Source of the DNA: an uncultured bacterium
GTDB taxonomy: Bacteria > Vulcanimicrobiota > Xenobia > Xenobiales > Xenobiaceae
DNA: 48,041 bases
Direction: 5' to 3'
Assembly (NCBI GenBank): GCA_934644775.1
Contig: CAKUDB010000020.1
Span: 1 to 48,041 of the forward strand
Shown here: positions 1 through 6,913 of the stretch, piece by piece
How positions within the stretch are numbered: the first letter of the stretch is position 1
Layout of the letters: every line of letters begins with the position of its first letter
Made by a program: the position numbers and the translations under genes
The notes under the pieces: model-generated
Database searches by the model: none
Told to the model about the DNA's origin: nothing
Seen by the model: the letters and a program-made list of their open reading frames with translations, nothing else

Positions 1-2
1 AA

Positions 3-407
3 ACTAGCGACGACAACGAAGAAGAAGTCGCCCAAGACGACGCTGCCGAGGCAGAAACTAGCGACGACAACGAAGAAGGAGTCGCCCAAGACGACGCTGC
101 CGAGGCAGAAACTAGCGACGACAACGAAGAAGAAGTCGCCCAAGACGACGCTGCCGAGGCAGAAACTAGCGACGACAACGAAGAAAAAGAAGAAGTCGCC
201 CAAGACGACGCTGCCGAGGCAGAAACTAGCGACGACAACGAAGAAGGAGTCGCCCAGGATGATACTGACGAGGCAGAAGCTAGCGACGACGACGAAGAAA
301 AAGAAGAAGTCGCCCAAGACGACACTGCCGAGGCAGAAACTAGCGACGACAACGAAGAAGAAGAAGAAGAAGAAGAAGTCGCCCAAGACGACGCTGCCGA
401 GGCCGAA
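3..407 (+). repeat. 54-69 bp tandem repeat encoding acidic 18-23 residue units
   Basis: Seven in-frame copies start at 3, 57, 111, 165, 225, 279 and 339. Basic unit length is 54 bp; copies four and six are 60 bp and the last is 69 bp. The length differences are whole GAA or AAA codons between GACAAC and GTCGCC, so every change keeps the frame. The array continues past the left edge. The encoded segment is almost all Asp, Glu, Ala, Ser, Thr, Asn and Gln and is expected to be disordered. Confidence 0.9.
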
Positions 408-1514
408 GCTGACACCAATCCGCTCGGCGATCAGCTGGTCAGGGATACGGAAGTACCTAATCGCACCCTGTCAGATAAGCGAGCCCAAGAGTTTAATAAC
501 ACTTTCAAAACTATCTTGGAGGCCACTCAGAGCAAATTCCAGGATCATGTAGTCGGGTTCATTTACAAGATGACTTGGCAACCTTCTCAAATTTCTGAGC
601 GGGATCGCGCTTGTACCCGACCTAAACAGATAAATAAGTTATCCCAATCGATTATTCGCTCTTGTGTAGACTTTGATCTCGACCAAATAGTCGAATGGCT
701 CAATTATTTGGTTATGCCTAAGCGGATCAACACTTACGTGCCCGAAGCCCATTTGGCCCAGCTTAGTAATATCCATACCCGCCAAGATAGCCAAGTGCAA
801 GACTTGCTTAACGTAGTTGAAGCGTTAAATAAGCGTATCTTCCGCAAAGATCGCTTAAAGGTTTACTTCTTCGACGGGCCTGGTATGTATTTAACCTATA
901 CTAAAGCCAAAGAGCCCCATCTCTACTTTAATAACGAGATTGTCAATCAATTTAACCAAGCTCAACTGACTTTCTTTGCCTCTAGAGCCCTGTTTAGTTT
1001 GCAGCGCGGCTACTTTGAATTAGAGACCGCTCTGCAATCCATTACCCAACAACCAGATTACGATCCTTTGGGCTTCGGCTCTACTTTGTTAAAGCGCTCC
1101 TTGGCCTTAGCTTCAGAAAAAGCTATCGCCATTCCGGCCAATCTGGCTGAAGAGATTCAAAACGCTTGGAATATAGAATCTAACCAAGAGTTGCTCGACT
1201 TGGTCGATCGTTGCTACAAAGCTACTAAATTTGCCCAGTTTAGCTATATTAAAGAGTTGCTCTCCACTCCCACTCCTTTCCAACAGAGTATGAATATAGA
1301 AGGAGACGCCTTTACTCTGAAGTTCTGCAATATTTACGACGCTTCTTTAGCTATTGTAAAACTTCTTAGCGGTTGTAAAGCTGCCGAGCGATATAGCCAA
1401 GAGGGCTTTAACCAACTCTTCACCAACCGCAAGCAGCCCCAAACTTACTTACAGCAGCGCTTAAGTAACTTGTGGCTTAGCTACTATATAAATGGCGATG
1501 AGTTTGCTTTCTAA
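3..1514 (+). CDS. Protein of unknown function with acidic N-terminal tandem repeats (5' partial)
   Basis: The reading frame is open from the left edge of the window, so the start lies outside it. Residues 1-135 of the visible part are seven tandem copies of an acidic unit (TSDDNEEEVAQDDAAEAE, varying in Glu number). These are followed by a globular-looking domain of about 365 residues ending FAF-stop. A TTG at 516 could be mistaken for a start, but it has no ribosome binding site and the frame runs through it. No family is recognised. A stretch near position 880-1020 (YLTYTKAKEPHLYFNNEIV followed by FFASRALFSLQRGYFEL) faintly resembles the hydrophobic core of M48-like domains but has no HExxH motif, so no enzymatic role is proposed. 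The gene ends at a perfect 17-bp hairpin shared with the convergent cysK gene. Confidence 0.75.
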   Translation, partial: TSDDNEEEVAQDDAAEAETSDDNEEGVAQDDAAEAETSDDNEEEVAQDDAAEAETSDDNEEKEEVAQDDAAEAETSDDNEEGVAQDDTDEAEASDDDEEKEEVAQDDTAEAETSDDNEEEEEEEEVAQDDAAEAEADTNPLGDQLVRDTEVPNRTLSDKRAQEFNNTFKTILEATQSKFQDHVVGFIYKMTWQPSQISERDRACTRPKQINKLSQSIIRSCVDFDLDQIVEWLNYLVMPKRINTYVPEAHLAQLSNIHTRQDSQVQDLLNVVEALNKRIFRKDRLKVYFFDGPGMYLTYTKAKEPHLYFNNEIVNQFNQAQLTFFASRALFSLQRGYFELETALQSITQQPDYDPLGFGSTLLKRSLALASEKAIAIPANLAEEIQNAWNIESNQELLDLVDRCYKATKFAQFSYIKELLSTPTPFQQSMNIEGDAFTLKFCNIYDASLAIVKLLSGCKAAERYSQEGFNQLFTNRKQPQTYLQQRLSNLWLSYYINGDEFAF

Positions 1515-1541
1515 AAGCTAATAACGAAAAATAGTCCCCTA

Positions 1542-1591
1542 ATATTAAGAGCGCTGCCAGAGATCATTCTTCTCGGCAGCGCTCTTAATAT
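1542..1591. terminator. Bidirectional hairpin between convergent genes
   Basis: Perfect 17-bp inverted repeat: arms 1542-1558 and 1575-1591 (foot ATATTAAG, core AGCGCTGCC), 16-nt loop. It lies between the stop of the plus-strand gene (1514) and the stop of cysK (1635). There is no clear U-run on either side; the A/T foot of the stem stands in its place. Confidence 0.65.
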
Positions 1592-1634
1592 GGTAATCTT
1601 TCAGGCTTTACAGCCAATAACAAGCCACAAGTTA

Positions 1635-2558
1635 TTAGTTAAAGAGCCAACTACTTAAATAGCGCTCACCACAATCGGGCAATAAAGCCACGATCCTTTT
1701 ACCTTTAAATTCTGGTCGTTGGCTAAGTTTCAAGGCGGCATAGAGAGCAGCACCAGAACTAATACCAATAAGTAAGCCCTCCTGGGAGGCGGCCAATCGG
1801 GCTACCCTGCCGGCATCTTCAGCTGTTACTTTAATAATTTCGTCGATAATTTCAGTATTTAAAACTTTAGGCACAAAGCCAGCACCAATACCTTGAATCT
1901 TGTGGGGGCCGGGCTTACCGCCGGAAAGTACCGGAGAATCGGAAGGCTCGACAGCAAAAATTTTGGCCTGGGGATTATAACTTTTCAAAACTTCACCTAC
2001 GCCAGTAAGCGTTCCCCCAGTACCTACTCCAGCCACAAAAGCATCGACCCGGCCAGCAGTATCGCCCAATATTTCCAAAGCAGTAGAATGTTTGTGAATT
2101 TCAGGATTGGCCATATTATTAAATTGCTGAGGCATAAAAGAGCCGGGATTTTCGCGAAGCAACTCTTCAGCCTTTTCGATAGCCCCTTTCATACCTTTGG
2201 CCCCTTCAGTCAAAACTAACTCGGCACCATAAGCGGCTAAAAGCTTCCTGCGCTCGATACTCATAGTATCTGGCATAGTTAAAATCAAACGATAGCCCTT
2301 GACAGCAGCCACTAAAGCCAAACCGATACCAGTATTGCCACTAGTAGGCTCGATAATTAAAGAGCCAGCCTTAAGCTTCCCCTCTTCTTCGGCCTTCTCG
2401 ATCATAGCCAAACCGACACGATCTTTAACGCTGCCACCAGGATTAAAATACTCCACCTTAACCAAAACTTCTGCGCCGCCTTCATTAAGCTTATTGATGC
2501 GTACTAAGGGAGTAGAACCAATCTTCTCTAAAATGCTATGATAAACTCTCTCACTCAC
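1635..2558 (-). CDS. cysK: Cysteine synthase A (O-acetylserine sulfhydrylase)
   Basis: Makes L-cysteine from O-acetylserine and sulfide in the cytoplasm, using PLP. The 307-residue protein has full family length. Visible motifs: GSTPLVR near residue 14, the PLP lysine in GGSVKDR (K45), the substrate loop TSGNTG (72-77), the PLP-phosphate loop GTGGT (179-183), SSGAA (267-271), and the C-terminal PDCGERYLS typical of CysK. The start is a GTG at 2558 with GAGGAG about 10 nt upstream. It is divergent from an Rrf2-family regulator, an arrangement seen for CymR/CysR-type control of cysteine genes. A candidate operator (2611-2625) lies just upstream of the leader. CysM and cystathionine beta-synthase are relatives, but length and motifs favour CysK. 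Confidence 0.96.
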   Translation of the reverse strand: MSERVYHSILEKIGSTPLVRINKLNEGGAEVLVKVEYFNPGGSVKDRVGLAMIEKAEEEGKLKAGSLIIEPTSGNTGIGLALVAAVKGYRLILTMPDTMSIERRKLLAAYGAELVLTEGAKGMKGAIEKAEELLRENPGSFMPQQFNNMANPEIHKHSTALEILGDTAGRVDAFVAGVGTGGTLTGVGEVLKSYNPQAKIFAVEPSDSPVLSGGKPGPHKIQGIGAGFVPKVLNTEIIDEIIKVTAEDAGRVARLAASQEGLLIGISSGAALYAALKLSQRPEFKGKRIVALLPDCGERYLSSWLFN

Positions 2559-2610
2559 GACAATATAACTCCTCGCATTTTATATTCCGTCGAGGGACAG
2601 TTTAATAAAA

Positions 2611-2625
2611 ACTACTAATTTAGTC
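2611..2625 (-). promoter_or_regulatory. Candidate Rrf2-family operator, cysK side
   Basis: On the minus strand this reads GACTAAATTAGTAGT, an imperfect palindrome. It matches the element at 2711-2725 on the plus strand in 13 of 15 positions. It sits about 55 bp upstream of the cysK start in the divergent intergenic region. Confidence 0.5.
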
Positions 2626-2706
2626 AACTTAATTTTTACAATCTAGATTATTTGAATAGCCTATTTTTACGAAAAATTAGGCAAAAAAACATTTTCACTG
2701 CTTAAA

Positions 2707-2727
2707 ATACGACTAAAAAAGTAGTAT
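2707..2727 (+). promoter_or_regulatory. Candidate Rrf2-family operator, regulator side
   Basis: ATAC-GACT-AAAAA-AGTAGTAT: half-sites ATACGACT and AGTAGTAT are inverted copies with one mismatch. The layout resembles the IscR type 1 site (ATA..GACT....AGTC..TAT). It overlaps the probable -10 region (TATATT, 2725-2730) of the regulator gene, which would fit autorepression. Inferred from sequence symmetry and position only. Confidence 0.5.
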
Positions 2728-2760
2728 ATTATAGAAAATAAACTTGGCTGGGAGGCTTTG

Positions 2761-3204
2761 GTGAAAATTTCCACTCGAGGGCGTTACGGTTTGCGCATTT
2801 TAATAGATATAGCTTTATACGATTTAGCTTCCAAACCGCGTATGGTACGTGAAATTGCCGAGAATCAGGGTATATCAGAAAAGTATATCAGCCATTTAAT
2901 TATCGATTTACGCCAAGCTGGTTTTATTAAATCTATCCGAGGAGCTGGCGGCGGCTACCGTTTGGCCAAATCTCCCCAACAAATTAAACTTCTAGATATT
3001 GTAGAAACTATGGAAGGGCCGATCAATTTAGTCAATTGCCAAGAGAATAGCCATCCCTGTCAGCGCTCGGTTTTATGTCCAGCTAAAGATATTTGGCTGC
3101 AAATTTCTCAAGAGTTTCGGGCCATATTGGCTAAATATACTTTGCAAGATTTTCTCAACCAATATATGGCTAACGGAGAGCGTTTTTTAGACTATTGTAT
3201 TTAG
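2761..3204 (+). CDS. Rrf2 family transcriptional regulator (IscR/CymR-like)
   Basis: DNA-binding regulator with an N-terminal winged helix. It begins KISTRGRYGLR, the family signature, then has a helix-turn-helix (EIAENQGISEKYISHLI) and the wing GAGGGYRLAK. The C-terminal half holds three cysteines in the IscR cluster region (NCQENSHPC...VLC, spacing C-x6-C-x5-C), so it may bind an Fe-S cluster. CymR lacks these. I place the start at GTG 2761, 5 nt after GGGAGG, rather than the TTG one codon earlier. Divergent from cysK with paired operators between, so control of cysteine supply and of itself is the likely job. Whether it senses Fe-S status or cysteine cannot be decided here. Confidence 0.93.
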   Translation: MKISTRGRYGLRILIDIALYDLASKPRMVREIAENQGISEKYISHLIIDLRQAGFIKSIRGAGGGYRLAKSPQQIKLLDIVETMEGPINLVNCQENSHPCQRSVLCPAKDIWLQISQEFRAILAKYTLQDFLNQYMANGERFLDYCI

Positions 3205-3235
3205 CCCCCCAACTTATGAGGCTAGATATACCCAT

Positions 3236-3276
3236 AAAAAAAATAGCCCCCTCTTGGAGAAGCCAGGAGGGGGCTA
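3236..3276 (-). terminator. Intrinsic terminator of the kinase gene
   Basis: 14-bp stem (3244-3257 with 3263-3276, one G-U pair) with a 5-nt loop. On the minus strand it is followed by eight U (3236-3243). It sits between the convergent ends of the Rrf2 and kinase genes. Confidence 0.85.
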
Positions 3277-3343
3277 AGGATCGGGAAAGGCAAGTGCGCC
3301 TTGAGGCCCGACTGCCAACTTAAAGGCCGAACTTAAGCTTCGT

Positions 3344-5332
3344 TTACCAGGGGAAGAGCATTAGAGCTACCGACTTAGTCCAGTAAGCCACAGCCTGGTC
3401 CCACTTACCGCGCTGGTAGTAAAGGGTGCCTAAATTGTGATAGACATGCCAGAACTTAGGATTAAGTTGGACTACTTTATCCCACTCCAAGCAAGCCAAC
3501 TCGATCTTACCTTGCTCTAAGTAGGCTTCACCTAAGTTGTAATAGGCTTGCCAATAGCGACTATTGATCCCAGCTACTCGCTGCCATTCAACTACAGCCG
3601 CTTCAATCTGGGCCCGCTGATAATAGTAGGTGTTGCCCAAGTTCCAGTGGGCTGGCCAATGTTGATCTTCAAATTGGACGGTCTTTTGCCACTGGTTGAT
3701 AGCTTCATCAAATTGGGATAAGTAGAAATAAGCGTTACCCAAGTTGTAGTGGGCTTGCCAAAAACCATATTTAGCCTGAGTAGCTTTTTCCCATTCGGGA
3801 ATGGCCAACTCTACTTCGCCTCGATCGTAATGCAAATTGCCCAAATTATAGCGGGCTTCAGCAAAATCGGGGTTGACCTCTAAGCACTTTTGCCACAACT
3901 CTACGGCGCTATCGACCTCGCCATCTTCCATTTGCAAACTGCCTATATTGTAAAGGGCAATAGCAAACTGGGGATCGAGCTCTAAAGCTTTATTCCAATA
4001 ATCTTTGGCTTCTTCTTTGCGCCCTTTGCGATAGTAGGCGTTGCCCAAATTATAAAGGACTTCGGCAAATTGAGGGTTGAGAATTAAAGCTTTTTGCCAT
4101 TCTTCAATAGCCGAATCGAGCTTACCTAAGCGGAAATAGCCATTACCTAAGTTGTAATAAGCAGGAGCAAACTTAGGATTTAAGACAGTAACAGTGCGAT
4201 ATTCCTCGATAGATTCTTCAATCTCGCCATTGCGGTAGTGGGCCGAGCCTAAGTTGTAGTGGGCCACAAAGTTGTTGGGGTTGAGATCGACGGCCTTGCC
4301 ATATTCAGTAATAGCGTCGCGCAGACGGCCCATACCGTCCAAAGCTGTACCTAAATTGTTGTGCGTGAGAGCATTGTAAGGATCCAGGCCGGTAGCTTTA
4401 TTCCACTCCATAACGGCCAAGTCCAACTTACCTTGCTTATAGTAGTTGTTGCCTAAAATATTGTGCAGAGCCGCTTCGGAAGGGCTAATCTTGTTGACAC
4501 TGCTAGACTCTTCACCGGCACCTTCGATTTGTAAATCTTTAATCAGATCGCCGACAGTTTGGTAACGCTCAGCTGGATCTTTCTTTAAACAGCGCAAAAT
4601 GGCTTGTTCCACATTGCGCGGAATAGCCATATTGTAAGTTGTGGGCGGCTCGGGATCTTTAGTTAAGTGAAGCTGAATGACGGCCGGAAGGTTGTCGGCA
4701 ATAAAAGGTACCCGACCGGCCATCATTTCATAGAGCAAAATGCCCAAAGAATAAATATCGGCACGACGGTCAACTTTCTCACCGCGGGCTTGCTCGGGAG
4801 AGAAATAGAAGCACGAACCGATAACTTGACCGGGCTGGGTGAGAGTCTGGGAAGCTTCTACCCAAGCTATACCGAAGTCGCCAACCTTGACGTCGCCATT
4901 GTCTGTCACCATAATATTGCCCGGCTTGACGTCGCGGTGGACAATACCATGTTGGTGGGCATAATCTAAAGCACGGGCGGCAGGGATAAAAATTTGCAAA
5001 GCTTCCTCGACGCTGAGGTGGCCATGCTCCTTCATATATTTGTCTAAAGAAACGCCCTGAATAAACTCGAAGACTAAGAAGTAGATGCCTTCGTGCTCGT
5101 TAATATCGTAAATTGCAGTAATATTGGGGTGATTTAAACGCGCCGCAGCCTGAGCTTCGCGAATAAAGCGATCTTTGCACTCAGGATTGCCAACTAGCTG
5201 TTGGGAGAGAATCTTAATGGCCACAGAACGGTTCAACAAAGGATCGTGTCCTTTGTAGACGACACCCATTCCGCCTCGTCCCAACTCTTCTATAATGTGG
5301 TAGCGACCGATAGTCGCACTGACCATTGTCAT
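3344..5332 (-). CDS. Serine/threonine protein kinase with C-terminal TPR array
   Basis: Residues 11-275 form a Hanks-type kinase: glycine loop GRGGMGVVYKG (18-28), VAIK lysine K40, catalytic HRDVKPGN (D134), DFG (152-154) and SPE in place of APE (178-180). All catalytic residues are present, so it should be active. Residues 288-662 are about eleven tandem 34-residue tetratricopeptide repeats, most with the pattern AHYNLGNAYY..G..DEAI..W.KA. No transmembrane segment is visible, so the protein is probably cytosolic, with the TPR part as a partner-binding arm. The unusual feature is conserved Trp and Tyr in the repeats (EEWQKAL, AVEWQRV). Start is the first of two nearby ATGs, with GGAG 11 nt upstream. 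It has its own terminator. Substrate unknown. Confidence 0.95.
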   Translation of the reverse strand: MTMVSATIGRYHIIEELGRGGMGVVYKGHDPLLNRSVAIKILSQQLVGNPECKDRFIREAQAAARLNHPNITAIYDINEHEGIYFLVFEFIQGVSLDKYMKEHGHLSVEEALQIFIPAARALDYAHQHGIVHRDVKPGNIMVTDNGDVKVGDFGIAWVEASQTLTQPGQVIGSCFYFSPEQARGEKVDRRADIYSLGILLYEMMAGRVPFIADNLPAVIQLHLTKDPEPPTTYNMAIPRNVEQAILRCLKKDPAERYQTVGDLIKDLQIEGAGEESSSVNKISPSEAALHNILGNNYYKQGKLDLAVMEWNKATGLDPYNALTHNNLGTALDGMGRLRDAITEYGKAVDLNPNNFVAHYNLGSAHYRNGEIEESIEEYRTVTVLNPKFAPAYYNLGNGYFRLGKLDSAIEEWQKALILNPQFAEVLYNLGNAYYRKGRKEEAKDYWNKALELDPQFAIALYNIGSLQMEDGEVDSAVELWQKCLEVNPDFAEARYNLGNLHYDRGEVELAIPEWEKATQAKYGFWQAHYNLGNAYFYLSQFDEAINQWQKTVQFEDQHWPAHWNLGNTYYYQRAQIEAAVVEWQRVAGINSRYWQAYYNLGEAYLEQGKIELACLEWDKVVQLNPKFWHVYHNLGTLYYQRGKWDQAVAYWTKSVALMLFPW

Positions 5333-5512
5333 GTACTGCCCGGCTCCTTAGCAGAATTTAAGCCCGCTTACAGAACTAATTTGCCTTATCTTTTCTCAAA
5401 AGGGAAAAACAAACGACAGCAAGCACAGTAAGCCTTAGTTATATTCCACTAAGAAAGGCGAACTTCCTACTGTAAACTTCCTCCTGTAGAGGAAGCAGCG
5501 GCCTAGCCCCTT

Positions 5513-6880
5513 CTAGGCCATCTCTTCACGAGCCGGATTGTGAGAGCCAATACGCAAGTGGGGACACTCTTCCTTTAAAGTTTTGATAAAAGAGGGAATC
5601 CCTATACCCTTCTGGTTAGGCGGATCGATTTGGGTAAAGAGCCAATCGGGATCGATATTTAAATTGCGCAATTGAACCATATTGACGTCGAGCTCATTAA
5701 ACATTTTTACTAGAGCTTCTACTTCTTGGGGAGTATCGGTTAAGCCGGGAAGCAACAGTAAATTGACAGAAATCCACACGCCATGTTCTCGTCCGAGCTT
5801 AATAGTTTGTAAAACGTCGGCAAACTTGTAACCCCGAGGCTGATAATAACCATTATAAGTATCTTCTCTAGCTGAACATAGAGAAACGCGCATAGAAGTG
5901 AGGCCAGCCTCAAAGAGCTGGAGAGCATTTTGGGGCAACGAACCGTTAGAATTCATATGCAAAGTGCCCTTATCGGTATGCTGACGAATAATTTTGATAG
6001 CTTCGGCAGCCCTAGCCGCTTGTAATAAAGGCTCCCCTTCACAGCCTTGGCCAAAAGTAAAAATAGGACGCTCGGCCCGGCCAATATGGAAAAGGCCCAA
6101 TTCGACAATCTCTTCTACCGAAGGGGTAAAATTCAAGCGAATTTGAGGAGAAGGGGGCGCTCCCTCAGGCTGTTTAGAAATACAACCGCGACAGCGGGCA
6201 TTACACTCAGGAGAAATAGGAGCCGCCCCTTCCCAACGACCATAAAAGATATTCTGGGCATTATAACAACCATATTCCTGGGCACAAACTTCTAATTGGC
6301 CCAAGAGGCGATTGTGGGGGAAACGCTCCTTTACTTCTTTAATGCAATCATTTAATTGGGGTAAAGCGTACTGACAAGGATCCCAGCGTGGATTATTCTC
6401 TGTCTGGATAGCGGCGCACCAAAGTTGGCCATGATGGGAAAAGATCGCCGTATAACCAAAAATAGGCAGAGTTTCGGAGCCAGCCTCAACTTCCCAAGCG
6501 GGCAATAAAGTTCTAGTCCAACCTGAAGGCAATTGAGCTGCCAAAACATAGGCATTTTCACAGATTAAAGGCTCACAATCGCTCTTTTCACCTACTGGCC
6601 AAGCTAAAGGCAGACGGCCTGGCAAATATTGCAACTGGGCATTTTCTGGCAAGGGCGAAAGCTCGTCGCGCTGCGGCGGACGTATAGTTAGGCCGCTGCG
6701 AGCAGCGGCCCGCAAACTAGGCTCATCCCAGAATTGGCCATCTTCATCGGAGCAAACCAAGGCCCAAGCCGCTTCGCTCGGAGAGCCTTTTTTTTGTTTA
6801 GAGGCCTCTCTATTTTTAGATTTGCCTTGGGTAGACGAAGTATGTCTATTTTTACCTTGGGAATTGTGCGCTTTGCTCAT
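5513..6880 (-). CDS. Radical SAM protein of unknown function
   Basis: A 455-residue protein with a Lys/Ser-rich, probably disordered N-terminus (1-35), an uncharacterised domain (about 36-215) and a radical SAM core. The 4Fe-4S motif is CNARCRGC (C226, C230, C233, the CxxxCxxC pattern), followed by a GEP-type segment (GCEGEP, 279-284) and TLHMNSNGS. This core cleaves S-adenosylmethionine to a 5'-deoxyadenosyl radical; the substrate cannot be read from sequence. The layout, with extra Cys residues before the core (C155, C169, C179, C199, C205), recalls radical SAM proteins that combine a distinctive N-terminal domain with a standard core. It starts 33 nt after the rho stop codon and is probably cotranscribed with it. 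A small GGCCTAG/CTAGGCC hairpin overlaps its stop codon. Confidence 0.85.
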   Translation of the reverse strand: MSKAHNSQGKNRHTSSTQGKSKNREASKQKKGSPSEAAWALVCSDEDGQFWDEPSLRAAARSGLTIRPPQRDELSPLPENAQLQYLPGRLPLAWPVGEKSDCEPLICENAYVLAAQLPSGWTRTLLPAWEVEAGSETLPIFGYTAIFSHHGQLWCAAIQTENNPRWDPCQYALPQLNDCIKEVKERFPHNRLLGQLEVCAQEYGCYNAQNIFYGRWEGAAPISPECNARCRGCISKQPEGAPPSPQIRLNFTPSVEEIVELGLFHIGRAERPIFTFGQGCEGEPLLQAARAAEAIKIIRQHTDKGTLHMNSNGSLPQNALQLFEAGLTSMRVSLCSAREDTYNGYYQPRGYKFADVLQTIKLGREHGVWISVNLLLLPGLTDTPQEVEALVKMFNELDVNMVQLRNLNIDPDWLFTQIDPPNQKGIGIPSFIKTLKEECPHLRIGSHNPAREEMA

Positions 6881-6913
6881 ATCTTTATACTATCCGCCTT
6901 CTTCTTGGTCACT

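Noticed and set aside
259..552. Lys/Thr-rich plus-strand reading frame over the acidic repeat
   Set aside because: It is a frame-shifted reading of the acidic array, with no ribosome binding site. The frame that continues as the acidic protein is the real one.
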